A DNA stretch of 64,000 nucleotides from Pleurodeles waltl (Eukaryota; Chordata; Amphibia; Caudata; Salamandridae), in the NCBI RefSeq assembly GCF_031143425.1, contig NC_090440.1, positions 343,421,844 through 343,485,843 on the forward strand. The letters run 5' to 3'. The notes under the pieces are model-generated. The model was not told the DNA's origin and did not search any database. It saw only the letters and a program-made list of their open reading frames with translations. Each line of letters begins with the position of its first letter. Positions within the stretch are counted from its first letter, which is position 1. Below, one piece after another: positions 33,993-46,310 of this stretch. The position numbers and the translations under genes are program-made.

Positions 33993-34629
33993 ATGAGCTG
34001 TGTTTTTCCAAGCTGTGTTTTTCCACATGATAGACCAAGCTGTGTTTTTCACACCAGACCCTAGCTGATAAGAGCACGTAGATTTTGTGTTTACCTCTCA
34101 ATCCAGTCTGAGAACGAGTGAGGCACAGAGAATTGGCCACTCTCCAAGTTTCTTCGGTTCTCACACTGAGTTTGCCTTTAAGGATGACTCTGGACTACAG
34201 CAGAGTTAGATTGAATCTGCTTGACTTCAGACAGGAACGGAGACGTCAGCTGCCTGTCTCCCGTTTGGGTAGAAAATCTCTTTCTCGCAGTTGACCAGAG
34301 TCATCAACTTGCAGACCCCAGAAAGATGAAGCAGTAATAGGCCCTACGGTGATGCAATTTTTACTTTTATGCTTTGCTTTGAAGTTATTCTATAATATAA
34401 TCACATATATTTGCTGCGTACATTGCAACTGAGAAGTACTTTGATAAATGTTGCTTTCTTTGCTGTGACTACTTTTGAACGTGTGCTGCCAATCTACTAA
34501 TTTCATCTCTCGGGAACCTCATGGTGAAGTAATAATAACAATAAATGTCTTCTTTAAACTCAGAAGTGCATTCCAGAGAGGTTCTGTAAGTTCGGTTATG
34601 AGATAAGAGCAGGAAAGCAGAACAGTGGC

Positions 34630-36375
34630 CTACCCACACAAGTGTAGGCAGGTACCAAGCAGTTTAGGCTATGTTATGTTTGGCATCCTATGATTCCACT
34701 GTGCCAAAATAGGTGTTAAAAGCAGGAGCAAATGATTTACATGGGCCTTACAGAACACAAAATTGTAGATGGGTAACAGAGAGTAATGAGGAATATTTCA
34801 CCTCTGACTTCTGCATGGTATCAGACGACAGAAGCTGAGATCCATTCTCATTGTCTTTAAATGCTACTCAGAAACTCTTTGTGAAAAACAACCCCATTAT
34901 TGATTGTTGGCCAGTTATAATTCTATATATCATTTTGGTTGAAGAGACCCTGGAAGTTGGGCCGTAACCATTTTTGCATCTTTTAATAAATGTAATATGG
35001 GTCTAAGAAGATTTAAATCTCTACTGTGGGTGGCTAGTGACCTCAATGCTCTCACAAGTGAACCCATATCAGCAGGAACTATATGTGTGCCAGAACATCA
35101 ATTCTTTCCCTACCAGTCATGAAAAGTAGATAATGGCTGCATTTCTAAGGAAGAAAGTAACATGGACTACCGATCTTTTAGAGTAGTTGTAGAATCCATG
35201 GCATTGGGGCTGTGTGTTTGGAACAGTGTATGAAACATCACTAGATATTATTGCAACTGCTTTCAATGTTGTATGGAATCGATTCCTTTCTGCCCCCATT
35301 ATTTATCATTACTACTTGTCAGAGAATTAATACACTCTTTTACTTTCGTGAGTTTAGTAGAGAGGATTTGACAGCTGCTGGCATAATCCTGATGTCAGGG
35401 GTGAAAATGTTATCTTAAATATCTGGTAAGCATCCACTGAATGCACATGGCTAAGTCTATCAGGTAAATGTTTAACTGATGTGGATCTATTGTATGCATT
35501 CTCAATGAGCTGTGAGGGATGTATCCAACTTGCCAAACTCCGTATAATGGTAAATAACTTAAATACTCATTAACATTAAGCATATCACAGACATAAGCAT
35601 TCCAACTGGTGTATGAACTTTACACACCAAGTCATGTCACATCTTAACACAGTGACTACCTTTAATAATGGATCACAATTTGGCACAAAAAAGGCTGTTG
35701 GAAGGTCATAAAAACATCAATGACGCACGCATGAGTCTCCGCCCAATTTTACCAGGTACAACTGTAAGGGGATCATTTATTCCTTCTTAATGGAATAAAT
35801 TTAGCTATCTACAAAAATTATTTATAAACAAAATGTGATTACGCAACCCACTCAAAAATGGAGCATACATTCATGTTTTAGAATAACACCATGGCTAAAG
35901 CCTAATCCAGATGAATGAGAGACAAATAATAAAGCTATATCTCTGCAATCTAGTACATGGATCGGAACACAGTAACTAGCCCTTGAGCTTGTTAATGCAA
36001 ACCAAATTCCTGGCAAAACCGGGTTGAAGGGAGAGATACTGGTAGATTGCAACCTAGTTGAAAAATGTATGTGGTATTACTGTGAGCACATATCTTGCAA
36101 CTAGCACGCAGAAACACTGACCTTTAACCATTACACAACAAAAACCCCAAACCCTAGTGTTGACATCTAGACTGGCTATTATGTTCTGTGAGGAACATGG
36201 GTATAATGTGTTTCGGGGGCCTGAAATGCCCTAGGCTTCTCTGCATTTGGAGACCTATGTAGTAGATCATAGCATGTGCAAGCATGTACAATGACTTCAA
36301 CCAAGTCTTGCCCTGAGTGGTGGCTTGCCCCTCTCAAATGTGTTTGAGTAAGGAAGAACAGAAGGTTGTACTATG
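34630..36375. other. No gene seen; AT-rich
   Basis: No coding motif, terminal repeat or match elsewhere in the window was recognised. The short frames on both strands carry no domain. Confidence 0.35.

Positions 36376-36430
<55 letters not shown>
36376..36430. repeat. (ATCT)n microsatellite
   Basis: About 55 bp of uninterrupted ATCT tetranucleotides. Confidence 0.97.
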
Positions 36431-36433
<3 letters not shown>

Positions 36434-38279
36434 ACAAAACTTTCAAAAAAAAAGTTTCACTCACCTCAGCTCCTTCTTGGAAAGTTTAGGGGTGATCCAT
36501 CAAGCAGGGGCAGAGAAAAAGGGGACACTTTCATGTGTTTTCCTGATCCAATTTTCCTCATAAAAGTAGACAAAGCTACAGCCAGAATGACTGAACTGAA
36601 TTGCACTAAACCTGGCAGAAAGATAGATCTTTACCCAGAAAGCATGTTTTTTGTGATTTGGTGCTGATGTAGTTGAAATGTTATTGCTATCTTTGATGTT
36701 TTAGTAATCATCTCTATGTGACAAACTTTGCATTTTGTTGTTTGAAGTCCCAACAAATTAACTGTAAAGTGGTGTACTGAAAGCCTATCTTAAAGTGTAT
36801 TCACTGTAGACTAGTGATCTAATGTGACATGGTAGAGCTATTTTAATACCAATATAATCATTTGTTTTGATCTCATGTGTTTCCCTATCGTGTTAATTCA
36901 TAGGTTTCACCAAACAATAATGAATTTTAAAAATATATTTTTAGATGTCACATGTTAATGTCGAAAATGTAGTTCTTCATTATAATTATTGAAGTGCATT
37001 AACAAACTTATTTCCTTTTAAATCTATTGTAACATGGACAAGATTATTATGATGAATTTGTAATTTTAATTGGTATATGTACATTACCTAACCTAATTGA
37101 CTGTGCAATTTTAATTTCCCAAGTGAGGCCTGCAAATCCATGCATGCTAAAATGTGTGGAAAATGATTATTCATTCTTGCTAATGTGTCATTTCTTTCAG
37201 AGTTCGTTCCTACGAAATGCTAGCTTGGAAATAGGTGGCGTATCGGTTTACCCATAGTGAGCCTGAGAAAGTAACCTTGAGGATGGTACATACAGGAACC
37301 AGAGTATGTGAACACTGGCTGAGCTTACTGTTTTGTTTCATTGTGTACGGGTGATCTAAGAAGAATGCCATGGTGGACTTGGGATATGTCCCTATGTTGC
37401 AGATCCATGTTATGTGATGGCCTTTGATTGGACACTGAAGTCTTTTGAGGTATGTCCTGGTGCTGATGGACAACTCATCAATCACTATGGAAGTTAGTTT
37501 ACCATTCCCCAGTTGGATTAGCAGCATTCTTGCACTTTCCTTTAGGACTCTTGCATGTACTTTGAAAGGTACAGACCTCTTTGCCTTGCATTTTCAATGC
37601 TTTGCTGAGAGTTAGAATTTTTCCTCTGACTCAAGAGAGACTTTTGACCGAGCTTCTGAAATGCTGACACCTTCCCTTTCTGCTTCCTTTTTGCCAACCT
37701 TGGTTAGTCACATTTTACCCTAGGTGTTGTTTTCTAAATTCTTTTTGTCCTCTTTTTCCTTTTTCCTTTTTACCCTCATGTGTTTGAGCCCAGCTCATGA
37801 AAACCTGAGACTTGCCAATCTGTAGGGATTTCCTTTTGTCCTAGCTAGACATTTAGACGACTCTTAAAATGTCTTCATGTTTAAACAAATTGGACAGCGC
37901 TTGGTCACCGAGTGTCAAAAAAGTTGGTGATGTTTTGTATTCCTATCATAGAGTGCTTAGTCCTTTTGGTGTTAGTGCGCCTACATTTCTTTCAATATCT
38001 GGGTCAGCCCATGGTGATTCTCTATCTTTATAGATTTGTTTTGAGAAACATTTACATTCATTTGAGCATTAGTCTGTAATAAAACCCTTTAACTTTATTC
38101 CTGACTGGAGTTTCCCTTGTGTGGCAAATGGGTTATACTGTAATCCTAAATTGTTGCTTAAGTTTAATGCCTAACCTTTCTAGCCCTTTTGTTGGTTGAA
38201 AAGATTTGTTGACCTCATTTAGAGCATGCCTGCAATGCTCCAACGTAGCAAATCTGTTCAGTAGTTATTGAGAAATAAG
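36431..38279. other. No gene seen; part may be unique, part LTR-like
   Basis: 36660-37200 is AT-rich and non-repetitive. At 38080-38130, AATAAAACCCTTTAAC followed by CTGACTGGAGTTTCCC resembles an LTR R-U5 end, but I could not find the rest of an LTR. The frame at 37210-37527 has no domain. Confidence 0.3.
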
Positions 38280-39610
38280 GTATAAAAGTATGTTTATATA
38301 GAAACACTGAGGATCTACACACCCAACAGGTCTAAAGATTAGACCTGAGTGGCTGCCACAGCTTAAACAAATATATTGTGGCAGCCATTTTGGGACTCAG
38401 TGATTCAGTCCCCTGTCCCATAAAAACATTTGTAAAAACATATAGGAAGGTAGGGTAGGGATCCCCAGACTCCATAGGCCTTGTGGCTGTGGGGAAGGGG
38501 TACTCAGAGGGATCACCCTTGGAGATAAAACAATTTTTTTTAAACGGAGGATACCCAGATCAGGGGTAATTTTTTAAAAAAGGGCCAGCTCTTACCCTCT
38601 TTAAATAAAAGCTCTTGGGGGTGAGTGAGGGCCTCAGGGATGTATCCACTTAATTAATTTTGGATGGGTGACATGAGCCCCCCCCCTCGAACCAATGGAC
38701 TGCCTCAGGGACCCCATACCCTGGGGACAATTTAATCTTTGGGTGGAGGGGAACTTTCCCAAGCCATGGGAAGGCTCCAGAAGCCCTATCCCCAGTGGCC
38801 AATGTGTATTTTATGGGAAGGGGGTGTGGGCCAACCCTCCCTAAGCTATCCAGTGGCCCTGAAAAACGCATTCAACCAAGGCCCAAACAGAGACAGTCTC
38901 TAGATGACCCCTAACCCCTGGGACACTGTCTTGTTCCTTACCCAAAATAAAAGCTGTGTTTGAATGGGTGGGGGCAAAGCAATAGCTCCCACCAGCACCC
39001 AAGATTGGTATTTACTGGGGAGCCGGCAGGGGCTGCAGGAGTCTTGGGCATCCCTCCACAACCCCAACATTAAAGAAAGGGTGGCACTAGGGTATCCACA
39101 GTACAAATAAAAAAAAGTCAGCTATTGATAGCACCTAGCATTGGTACTGGCTGGGGAGCTGGCAGTGGCTGTGGGTGCTTTGAGGCGCCCCCTCAATGCC
39201 CAACATTTAAAAAAATTGTGAATGCGCTGAATGGCACTGGAGACACCCACAATATAAAATAACACACAGAATGGGTGCTGGCCGGGGAACCGTCAGGGGC
39301 TGCCGGGGCTTGAGCCTCCCCCACTGCCACCAGTTGTACATAAAGTGTGCGTGTCCCGGGTGAAACCAGGAAACCATAAACAATTTAAGGAAAAAAATGA
39401 TTGAAAAATGAGTGGCATGAGCCACTCATTTATTATTCACTGCTTTTAGTCAAGAAGAATCTCATAATGCCCTGTGAGGGCTTTTTAATTTTTTGATAGG
39501 GGTGTTGCCCCTTAAAGGGGCAGGGGCTCTACCAAGAATATATTTTAATGCTGTTGGGGGGCTGCAGACAGCACAGCAGGCCCCAAGCAACATTAAAAAA
39601 ATAAAACCAA
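38280..39610. repeat. Degenerate tandem-structured repeat
   Basis: Three units beginning near 39007, 39143 and 39272 share a TACTGGCTGGGGAGC-type start and GGCAG(T/G)GGCTG, spaced about 130-135 bp apart. The upstream part (38440-38880) has looser repeats around GCCTCAGGGA(C/T) and CCC(C)AT-rich words. It appears to be an old composite repeat with no coding content. Confidence 0.5.
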
Positions 39611-39819
39611 GTCTCTGGGATCATTAAATCTATGACCCCAGGAAAGCTACCATCATTTTTGCAGCACTCTGAGCTGGAAATGTATGCTCTTCAGCTGGAG
39701 TGCAAAGGCCCTTTTGCTTGGTTTTATGGCTGCTTTTTTGGGGAAGAAAAAGGGTTAAAAAGACCAAAAATGTTTATGGTTGTTATAAAATGCTTTTTTG
39801 CAATATTTTCTGACATCAA

Positions 39820-40659
39820 GGCCTTCATGTCAACATTGGCGGTATCGACCGCCTACCGCCACGGTGACAGCCGCCAACATACCGCCGCCGTGGCTATCAG
39901 CCGTCTACAGGTATCATGACCGCCGACGGTATTCTGCCAGAATGCTGGCGGAACACCGCCGATGGTCATGGCGGCGGATGGCTGTAAGGCGGTGCTGCTG
40001 AAAGCAGCACTGCCATGAAAGCAAAACACAGCTGATCGTATCAGGAGCAAGGATACAGCCTGGTGGTGTTTTGCTGGCAGACGCTGCTGCTGACAGCAGT
40101 GCCACAGACCATCTCCAGCCGGAGGAGCCCTTGCAAACAGGTAAGTCGGGTTTTCCGACCGGAGATGCGGGTGGGGGTGTTGTGTATATGGGGGTGTGTG
40201 TATGTATGTAGTGGTATGCGTCCATGCAGGTGTGAGTTGCGTAGGATGCATGCAAGAATGTGTGATTGTGAGTGTTGTGTGTTGTGAATGCATGTATGTG
40301 ACAAGGTCTGTTGGTGTGTATTGCGGTGTGTGGGTATGTAGGTGTGTACGCATGGGTGGTGGTGGGTATGCGTGTGTGCTTATGTGTATATGGGTGCACG
40401 TGTGGGTGTGTATATGTGCGGGGGCAGGAGCGGGAGCAGGAAAGTTTTTGTGGCGGTATGTTTGGCACGAAAACCATGGTTGTAATCCAGAGGGGGTGAT
40501 TGTGATGGCCTCCGGGCTGGAGACCGTCGGTCGGTGTGTTAAAGTGGCGGTTTTGGATGGCGGTATCTGCCATGGTCCAAATCCCATTTTTTTTACTGCC
40601 GGCCTGTTGCCGGTATTACTGCTGCTTTAACACCGACTGCCAGGGTTGTAATGAGGGCC
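39820..40659 (+). mobile_element. Harbinger-type MITE with a GT-rich core
   Basis: The first ~65 bp (GGCCTTCATGTCAACATTGG, then CCGCC-rich words and GCCGCCAACATACCGCC) match the left end of the large Harbinger element at 57449 with few differences. The right end is GGTTGTAATGAGGGCC. About 250 bp at 40180-40430 is a degenerate GTGTGTATG repeat. A clear 3-bp duplication is not visible (flanks CAA and TAA). It encodes no protein, and frames inside are chance. Confidence 0.72.
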
Positions 40660-40883
40660 TAAGTATTATTAAACATCACAATGTGTGCATTTATAAAATA
40701 GGCCTGTCTTTTATATTTAACTATTTGAAAAAAGGGTGGATGGGTGCCCATAGGTTTTTGGTGCAGGGACTGGCCACAGGTCAGGCTTTGCGTCCAACCC
40801 CACACTGTGCACAGCTAAAGGCCATGCCCTGTGGGGTGTTGGGAGTCTGCGTGAGGGTTCCACGGTGATTGACACCGTATTTT

Positions 40884-41804
40884 GGGCTATATTTATACTC
40901 TGTTTGCGCCGGATTTGCGTCGTTTTTTTTAACGCAAATTCGACGCAAAACGAACTCCATATTTATACTCTGGCGTTAGACGAGTCTAGCGCCAAAGTTC
41001 ATGGAGTTTGCGTCATTTTTTAGCGTGGACACCTACTTTGCGTTAATGATATGCAAGGTAGGCGTTCCCTTCTAAAAAATGACTCCGAGGCATGTGCGCC
41101 GTATTTACACTCCCGGGCAAAAATGACGCCAGGGAGTGGGCGGGTCAAAAAAAATGACGTCCAGCCGCTTTTGCGTCGTGTTTTTAGCGCCTGGTCAGGG
41201 CAAGCATTAAGGGACCTGTGGGCTCGGAAGGAGCCCAGAGGTGCCCTCCCATGCCCCCAGGGACACCCCCTGCCACCCTTGCCCACCCCAGGAGGACGCC
41301 CAAGGATGGAGGGACCCATCCCAGGGAACTTAAGGTAAGTTCAGGTAAGTATATATATATATTTTTTTGTGGCATAGGGGGGCCTGATTTGTGCCCCCCT
41401 ACATGCCACTATGCCCAATCACCATGCCCAGGGGACACAAGTCCCCTGGGCATGGCCATTGGGCAAGGGGGCATGACTCCTGTCTTTGCTAGGACAGGAG
41501 TCATTTCAATGGGGGTTGGGAGTCCCAAAAAATGGCGCAAATCGGGTTGAGGCGAAAATTTTGCCTCAGCCTGACTTGCCCCATTTTTTGACGCCCAAGC
41601 TCCATATTCCCCTACGCCGGCGCTGCCTGGTGTAAGTCATTTTTTTTTACGCACACCAAGCAGCTCCGCCGGCTAACGCAGGCTAACGTCATTGAATAAA
41701 TACGGCGCCCGCATGGCGCTTCAGAATGGCGTTAGCCGGCGTTAGATTTTTTGACGCACAACTGCGTTGGCGCAGTTGTGCGTCGAAAAGTATAAATATG
41801 GCCC
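40884..41804. mobile_element. TIR element, GGGC(C/T)ATATTTATAC ends
   Basis: The left end GGGCTATATTTATACTC and the right end GTATAAATATGGCCC are inverted repeats. Secondary inverted copies of AAC(G)CAAA and GACGCAAA words fill the edges. The middle (41180-41530) has small palindromes such as CCCAGGGGACACAAGTCCCCTGGG. The flanking triplet may be TTT on both sides. It has no coding region, and the transposase family is not assignable. Confidence 0.7.
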
Positions 41805-42540
41805 TTTATGTTTAAAAGAACATAGAAATTCACTGAAAATACAAATGTTAATGAGACATTGATGTTAGGTGAGAATGGCAGTTAAATCATAACTTTTTTA
41901 ACTGAAAAAAACATTGAAATTCATCAGTTATAGTTATTCCTGGCAACTATAACTCGTGCCCTGTAGTGATTATAACTTGCACCAACATATCATTGTTGAC
42001 AACTCTGTGCATGGCGGGGGCATGGGTTATATTTAATTTAGGGCATGAATTATAGTAACTTGAGGTAAATATGACTGGTGAATTTCAGTGGTTTTGTTAG
42101 TTTAAAATGTTATGTTTTCACCTGTTGGGTGCTAATGACGTGCTGGACTCATCCTTAACACCAGTGCTTTGGTGGTGAGGATACGTCCAGCATGTCCTAG
42201 CAACCATCTACAGGGGAATCACTGTTACTTGATCCGTGGGCCCACCCTTCAGACACTTCCACCAGGGATGGCAGCAGAAGTCCCTCCTTTGCCAGCCCCT
42301 CCTAGGCAAGATGATTATGTACATGCACACACAGCGCATCTGTGCCATCACTAGGAGCCAGGATGTGCTGAAGCCATTTGGGTCAAGACCTATAACAGGT
42401 AGATCTGCTTGCTAAGGGAGGGATTGGAATTGAAGAGGCACACCGGAGGAAAGGAGAGAGTTTTTCCTTGCCCCCTGTGTCTCTCTTCAGTGCATTCCTC
42501 CTGTGGGATATCAGCAATGACTGTGATCGTGCAACAGGAA
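41805..42540. other. No gene seen
   Basis: AT-rich to 42120, then mixed composition. No motif or repeat match was recognised. Confidence 0.35.
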
Positions 42541-42544
42541 TACA

Positions 42545-43665
42545 CTCACTAGACACCAGGGATTTATTTTTGGTGAGAGGAGTGGCTCCATGGGTACGAG
42601 TTGCTTCCCAAAATATTTCACCATTTGTTTTGCCTGTTTCTGCCCCTTGGTGGGCCGATCTGCCCCCCCCCCCCATGGCAGGGTGTTGCAAAACCACTAG
42701 ACAGCAGAGACTGAGGTGTATATGTATTTTATGGGGAGAAACACCATGGTGAAGGGCCGCTCCCCTTCAGGAGCACAATTTTCCTTTGTTAAGCTTCAGG
42801 GGCAGATCGGACATTTTTTTAGCCAACCTGCCCCCCTTGGAAACATACTAGACATCAGGGTTTTCAAATTTTTGCATGTCGGGAAGCACAGACAAGGGTC
42901 GCCCCTCAACATAATTGGGCATTTTATTGGTCATTTCTGCAACACCTGGGGGCAGAAAGTCATTTTTAGGACGATCTGCCCCAAAGGTGGACCGAAAACC
43001 ACTGGAAACCTTGTATTTGATTGTGTGCAAGTGAGCAGCCCGTAGGGTAAGATTCACTCCCTATTTTTGAGGACACATTTTGGCCATTTTCTGCCCCCAT
43101 GGGGCAGATCCGTCATTTTGTAAGGCTGCAAGGGGGAGTGAAAAACCACTAGACACCAGGGACTTTATTGTATATGTGCTGGGGAGCAGTCCCTTGGGCA
43201 AGGGTAGCACTCCATTTATGGAGGCATGTTTTAGCCATTTTCCACCCCTGGGGGCAGATCGGTCATTGATTAGGTCAATGTGCCCCTAAGGGAGGGTGGA
43301 AAACCACAAGACACCAGGGACTTTATTGTATATATGTATGTGCTGGGGAGAGGCCTTTGGGCAAGGGTTACTTCCCATTTATGGGGACATGTTTGCCCAT
43401 TTTCTGTTCCTCCTGGGAGAAGATTGGACATTCTATAGACCAATCTGACTCCAAGGTACGTGGGAACCACTAGCCATTGGGGATATTATTGTGTATGTAT
43501 GTTGCGAAGTGGCTCCTAGGGTAAAGGTCACTGCCCAGTTTTGGTGACCCGTTTTAGTTGCTTTCTGCCCCCGCTCAGGGTACATTTTTTAGCCCACTCT
43601 TCCCCCTGGGGGACAGACAACCACTAGACAACAGGGATTCTATTTATATTTACATATTTATATTT
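42545..43665. repeat. ~150-bp tandem array, about eight units
   Basis: The unit start CACTAGACACCAGGGA (with variants) occurs near 42549, 42697, 42847, 43000, 43146, 43303, 43468 and 43620. The spacing runs from 146 to 165 bp. Each unit continues with TGGGGAG, GGGCAAGGG, a GGACATTTT-like segment, TTTTC(T)GCCCC and GGGGGCAGATCGG. The units are clearly diverged, so the array is old. It is satellite-like but could be the core of a larger transposon that continues to about 45 kb. Confidence 0.88.
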
Positions 43666-45109
43666 TGACCAAAATAGGCCGAGCAGACAGACTCAGGACT
43701 CATCATGGTTAACTTATCATGCCGGACACATTTGGCAGTGATATACTTGTTCAACCAGTGTATTAATCTGATACAACACAAACTTAGTAAAACAAAAATG
43801 AAAACCCCAGGATTTATTTAACCCTGATAATAGTCAGTTTTAGGATGACAAATGTTAGCTGGGCTGGATTGCAATGTCTGAAGAACACTAATAAGATGAA
43901 TTGGGTACTGTACTATTTCCCCCACCTCATGATGGACTGAAAAAAATAATTGATGTCTTTTCTCTTTTGGACTGTAATGAATGTTATGAATGAATGAATA
44001 TTAGACTGATATGAAAGTCTAGTAAATCATGTGGATGTTTTTAAGCTTTGTTTAGGATTAATGGGGTCAAGATTGAGGTTTGCATAGGCTTTTGGGTAGG
44101 ACAATCTTGTGAAAGACACACAAGTCACCTCACCCTAGTTCGATTGGGTATATACTTTTTAAAAATGCACAGTTGTGCTAGGTTTCTCTGAATCACGTTA
44201 GTAGATGTACAAATAATCACTGTTCTTAAACTATGTATCTGGTATCTATTTCTGAAACACATAAGTTTCCTTGATACCGATTCCTTGATCTTTATATTTT
44301 GCCATATGAATTGTTCTATACCCAGTACACTAAGAAAAAGCATGTTAAGGTGCAGTTCAGTTCCTGATGCTGTGTACTATGGGTTATTGAAAAAACTGCA
44401 AACCCTACATATCCCTGCAGCCAAAAGGGGCCAGCTGACATAACGTGTATTGCTTTCGTGAAGTGGTGGTTGTGAAAGAAAGTTACAAATTAGACCTTTG
44501 ACATTTTCACAATTTGTATAGCTCAACAGTTAGTTTCTTTGGAAAAAACATGAGGGAGCTACACAAATGACCCTTTGCTGAACTCAGAATTCTGTCTACG
44601 TTTTATAAATCAACAGCAGTCTGAGTTTCATGGCAGTTTCCACCACAAACTGGAAGCACATTGGAAGTACAAACGTTAGGAAAAATGGGCTACCTTTTTG
44701 AAAAATGCCAAAGCTCCGCATGTTGCTGAAAGCCAGGAAAATTATTACTTTAGCATCGCAAACCATTCTATGCCATTTTCAGAAGCAAAACACAATTTTA
44801 TGAGGAGCACATTTTTCGATTTTTCCCCAAACCTCCAAAATTCTGCTATGTTTTGGCTATTTTCCCCACCACCTCCAAGGGAATCCACAATCACTGGGTA
44901 TCTTTGGAATCTCCAGAATGTTGAAAAAAAGGGAGCACATTTAGTGTGGATACCTTATGTGGAAAAAATGATGAAGGCCTAAGCAAAAACTACCCCAAAA
45001 TTGCAAATAAGGGCTTTATATACTAATGGGAAAAAGATTAGCAGCCAAAGGGTTAACTGACATTTTTACCTAACTATAAAATACTTTATTTTATTAATGT
45101 GGTTTTGTA
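43666..45109. other. No gene seen; may be tail of the tandem-array element
   Basis: AT-rich sequence without domains. The frame at 44698-44982 is unrecognised. Confidence 0.35.
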
Positions 45110-46310
45110 AAGTGAGGCTAGCAATCCTGATGGGGTATGCTAGGACTCAATGGCTTACTTGGAAGGCCTACCTTGGGTGTTGTCTGGTTTATGTAAAGAG
45201 CCAGGTTTTTGAGGTATTCTTGAACTTTGGTAGAGGTTGCAGGGATCTGATTTCTGTGGGATGCTGTTCCACAATTATGCTCTGTGTATTCTGAAGTGCA
45301 TGTCACGCCTTTTTGGGTTCTCCAAACTGGTCTTGCTGAAAGAATGAAGGAGTTTAGGAGGAATAGATTTAAATTTTGTTGACTACAAATTCAGAGGCAT
45401 AGTTGCAGGGGATTTTAAACATTGATGGGAGGATTTGAAAGTAATGTGCTGCCTAATGGAGGTAGTAAAGTTGAGATAGTCTGAGACAGAATCCATTTTT
45501 TTCAGATTGAATGTTGATCTGATGACAATATTCAGATTTTTTATGCAATACAAACAGTTTTTGTTCAGGACTCCCAAGTAAGAAGATTCCCTATAGTCAA
45601 GATGAAATTGGATACGTTCATTGGCAAAGATGATTTATGGGAAAAAGGAAAGAATGTCATACTTCATCTCTGAACACAAATCTGCAATGAACATCATTGT
45701 ATGAATTTGGATAGCTGTTTTTCAAGGTTGAGGGGGGATTCAGTGACTATCCCTAGGGCTCTACCAGAGGAAGCAAGGGTAGGACAGTTTTCTAAGTTAT
45801 TAAGCCCAGAGTGGAATTCTAGGTGGTAATATAGTTACAAACAAGAATAATTTCTATTTTAGATGGCCTTAATTTGAGAATATTACCAACTGTCCATGAA
45901 CCTATGGTATTTAGTGAGACCAGAAAGCTTGAGGCTGAGTTAAAAGGGTCTTCTCTTACATTGATTATAATGTGGGTGTCATCTGCGTAAAGTTATGCTT
46001 CAATCCCAAATTGCTTAATGCAATAAGTTAGATAAAAAGGATGAATAGTAATGGCGAGAGGGACAACCTTTGGGGACTCCACATAAAAGAAGTGCAACAG
46101 GGGAAATTGTACATTTGAATAAGTTTGGATCTTTCTGAAATAAAATATCTCATCCAGGAGAAAGCTGTGGCTCTGAGTCTGAAGGCTGAGAGGTGGCTTA
46201 GCAAGATCTGGTGATCAATAGTTGACAAAAACAGCAGATACATTCGGGAGTGCAACCACTCCAGAGCTACCAGCATCCACAGTCCATCAAAGCTCATGAA
46301 TGGTAGACAT
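45110..46310 (-). pseudogene. Decayed L2-like LINE: RT and C-terminal part
   Basis: The minus-strand frame 46028-46297 contains TIDHQILLSHL, then SWMRYFISERSKLIQM and LSLSPLLFILF, matching the central reverse transcriptase in the order seen in the intact LINE at 21323-24378. Downstream to 45110 the nucleotide sequence (GTTTTTGAGGTATTCTTGAA, GGATGCTGTTCCACAATTAT) parallels that LINE's 3' coding end in meaning. Stops and frameshifts are frequent. Confidence 0.7.

Larger units (their letters stand above)
29257..34624 (+). mobile_element. Complete LTR retroelement, ERV-L-like, internally deleted
   Basis: Two direct LTRs (29257-30796 and 33033-34624) flank a 2.2-kb internal region. The perfect 5-bp target duplication GTGGC lies at 29252-29256 and 34625-34629. 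A TGG-starting candidate primer-binding site lies at 30800-30817, three bases after the 5' LTR. A short purine tract (AGGGTGGAA, 33024-33032) lies directly before the 3' LTR. The internal part keeps RNase H, integrase and dUTPase remnants in that order and shows no env. dUTPase downstream of integrase and absence of env are known for ERV-L (class III) elements, which also make 5-bp duplications. Protease and most of the reverse transcriptase are missing, so the element could not move by itself. Confidence 0.88.
33033..34624 (+). mobile_element. 3' LTR of the ERV-like element
   Basis: It begins TGTGATGCTATTAATTGTG and ends GCAGAACA. It carries a MITE at 33119-33708, five 53-bp U3 units and AATAAA at 34540-34545. 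The target duplication GTGGC follows at 34625. A segment near 33053-33090 (GACTAATGACTGTG to GCATATTAGT) is absent from the 5' LTR. Confidence 0.88.

Noticed and set aside
39853..40630. 244- and 219-residue minus-strand frames
   Set aside because: They translate the GT-rich core of the MITE at 39820-40659.
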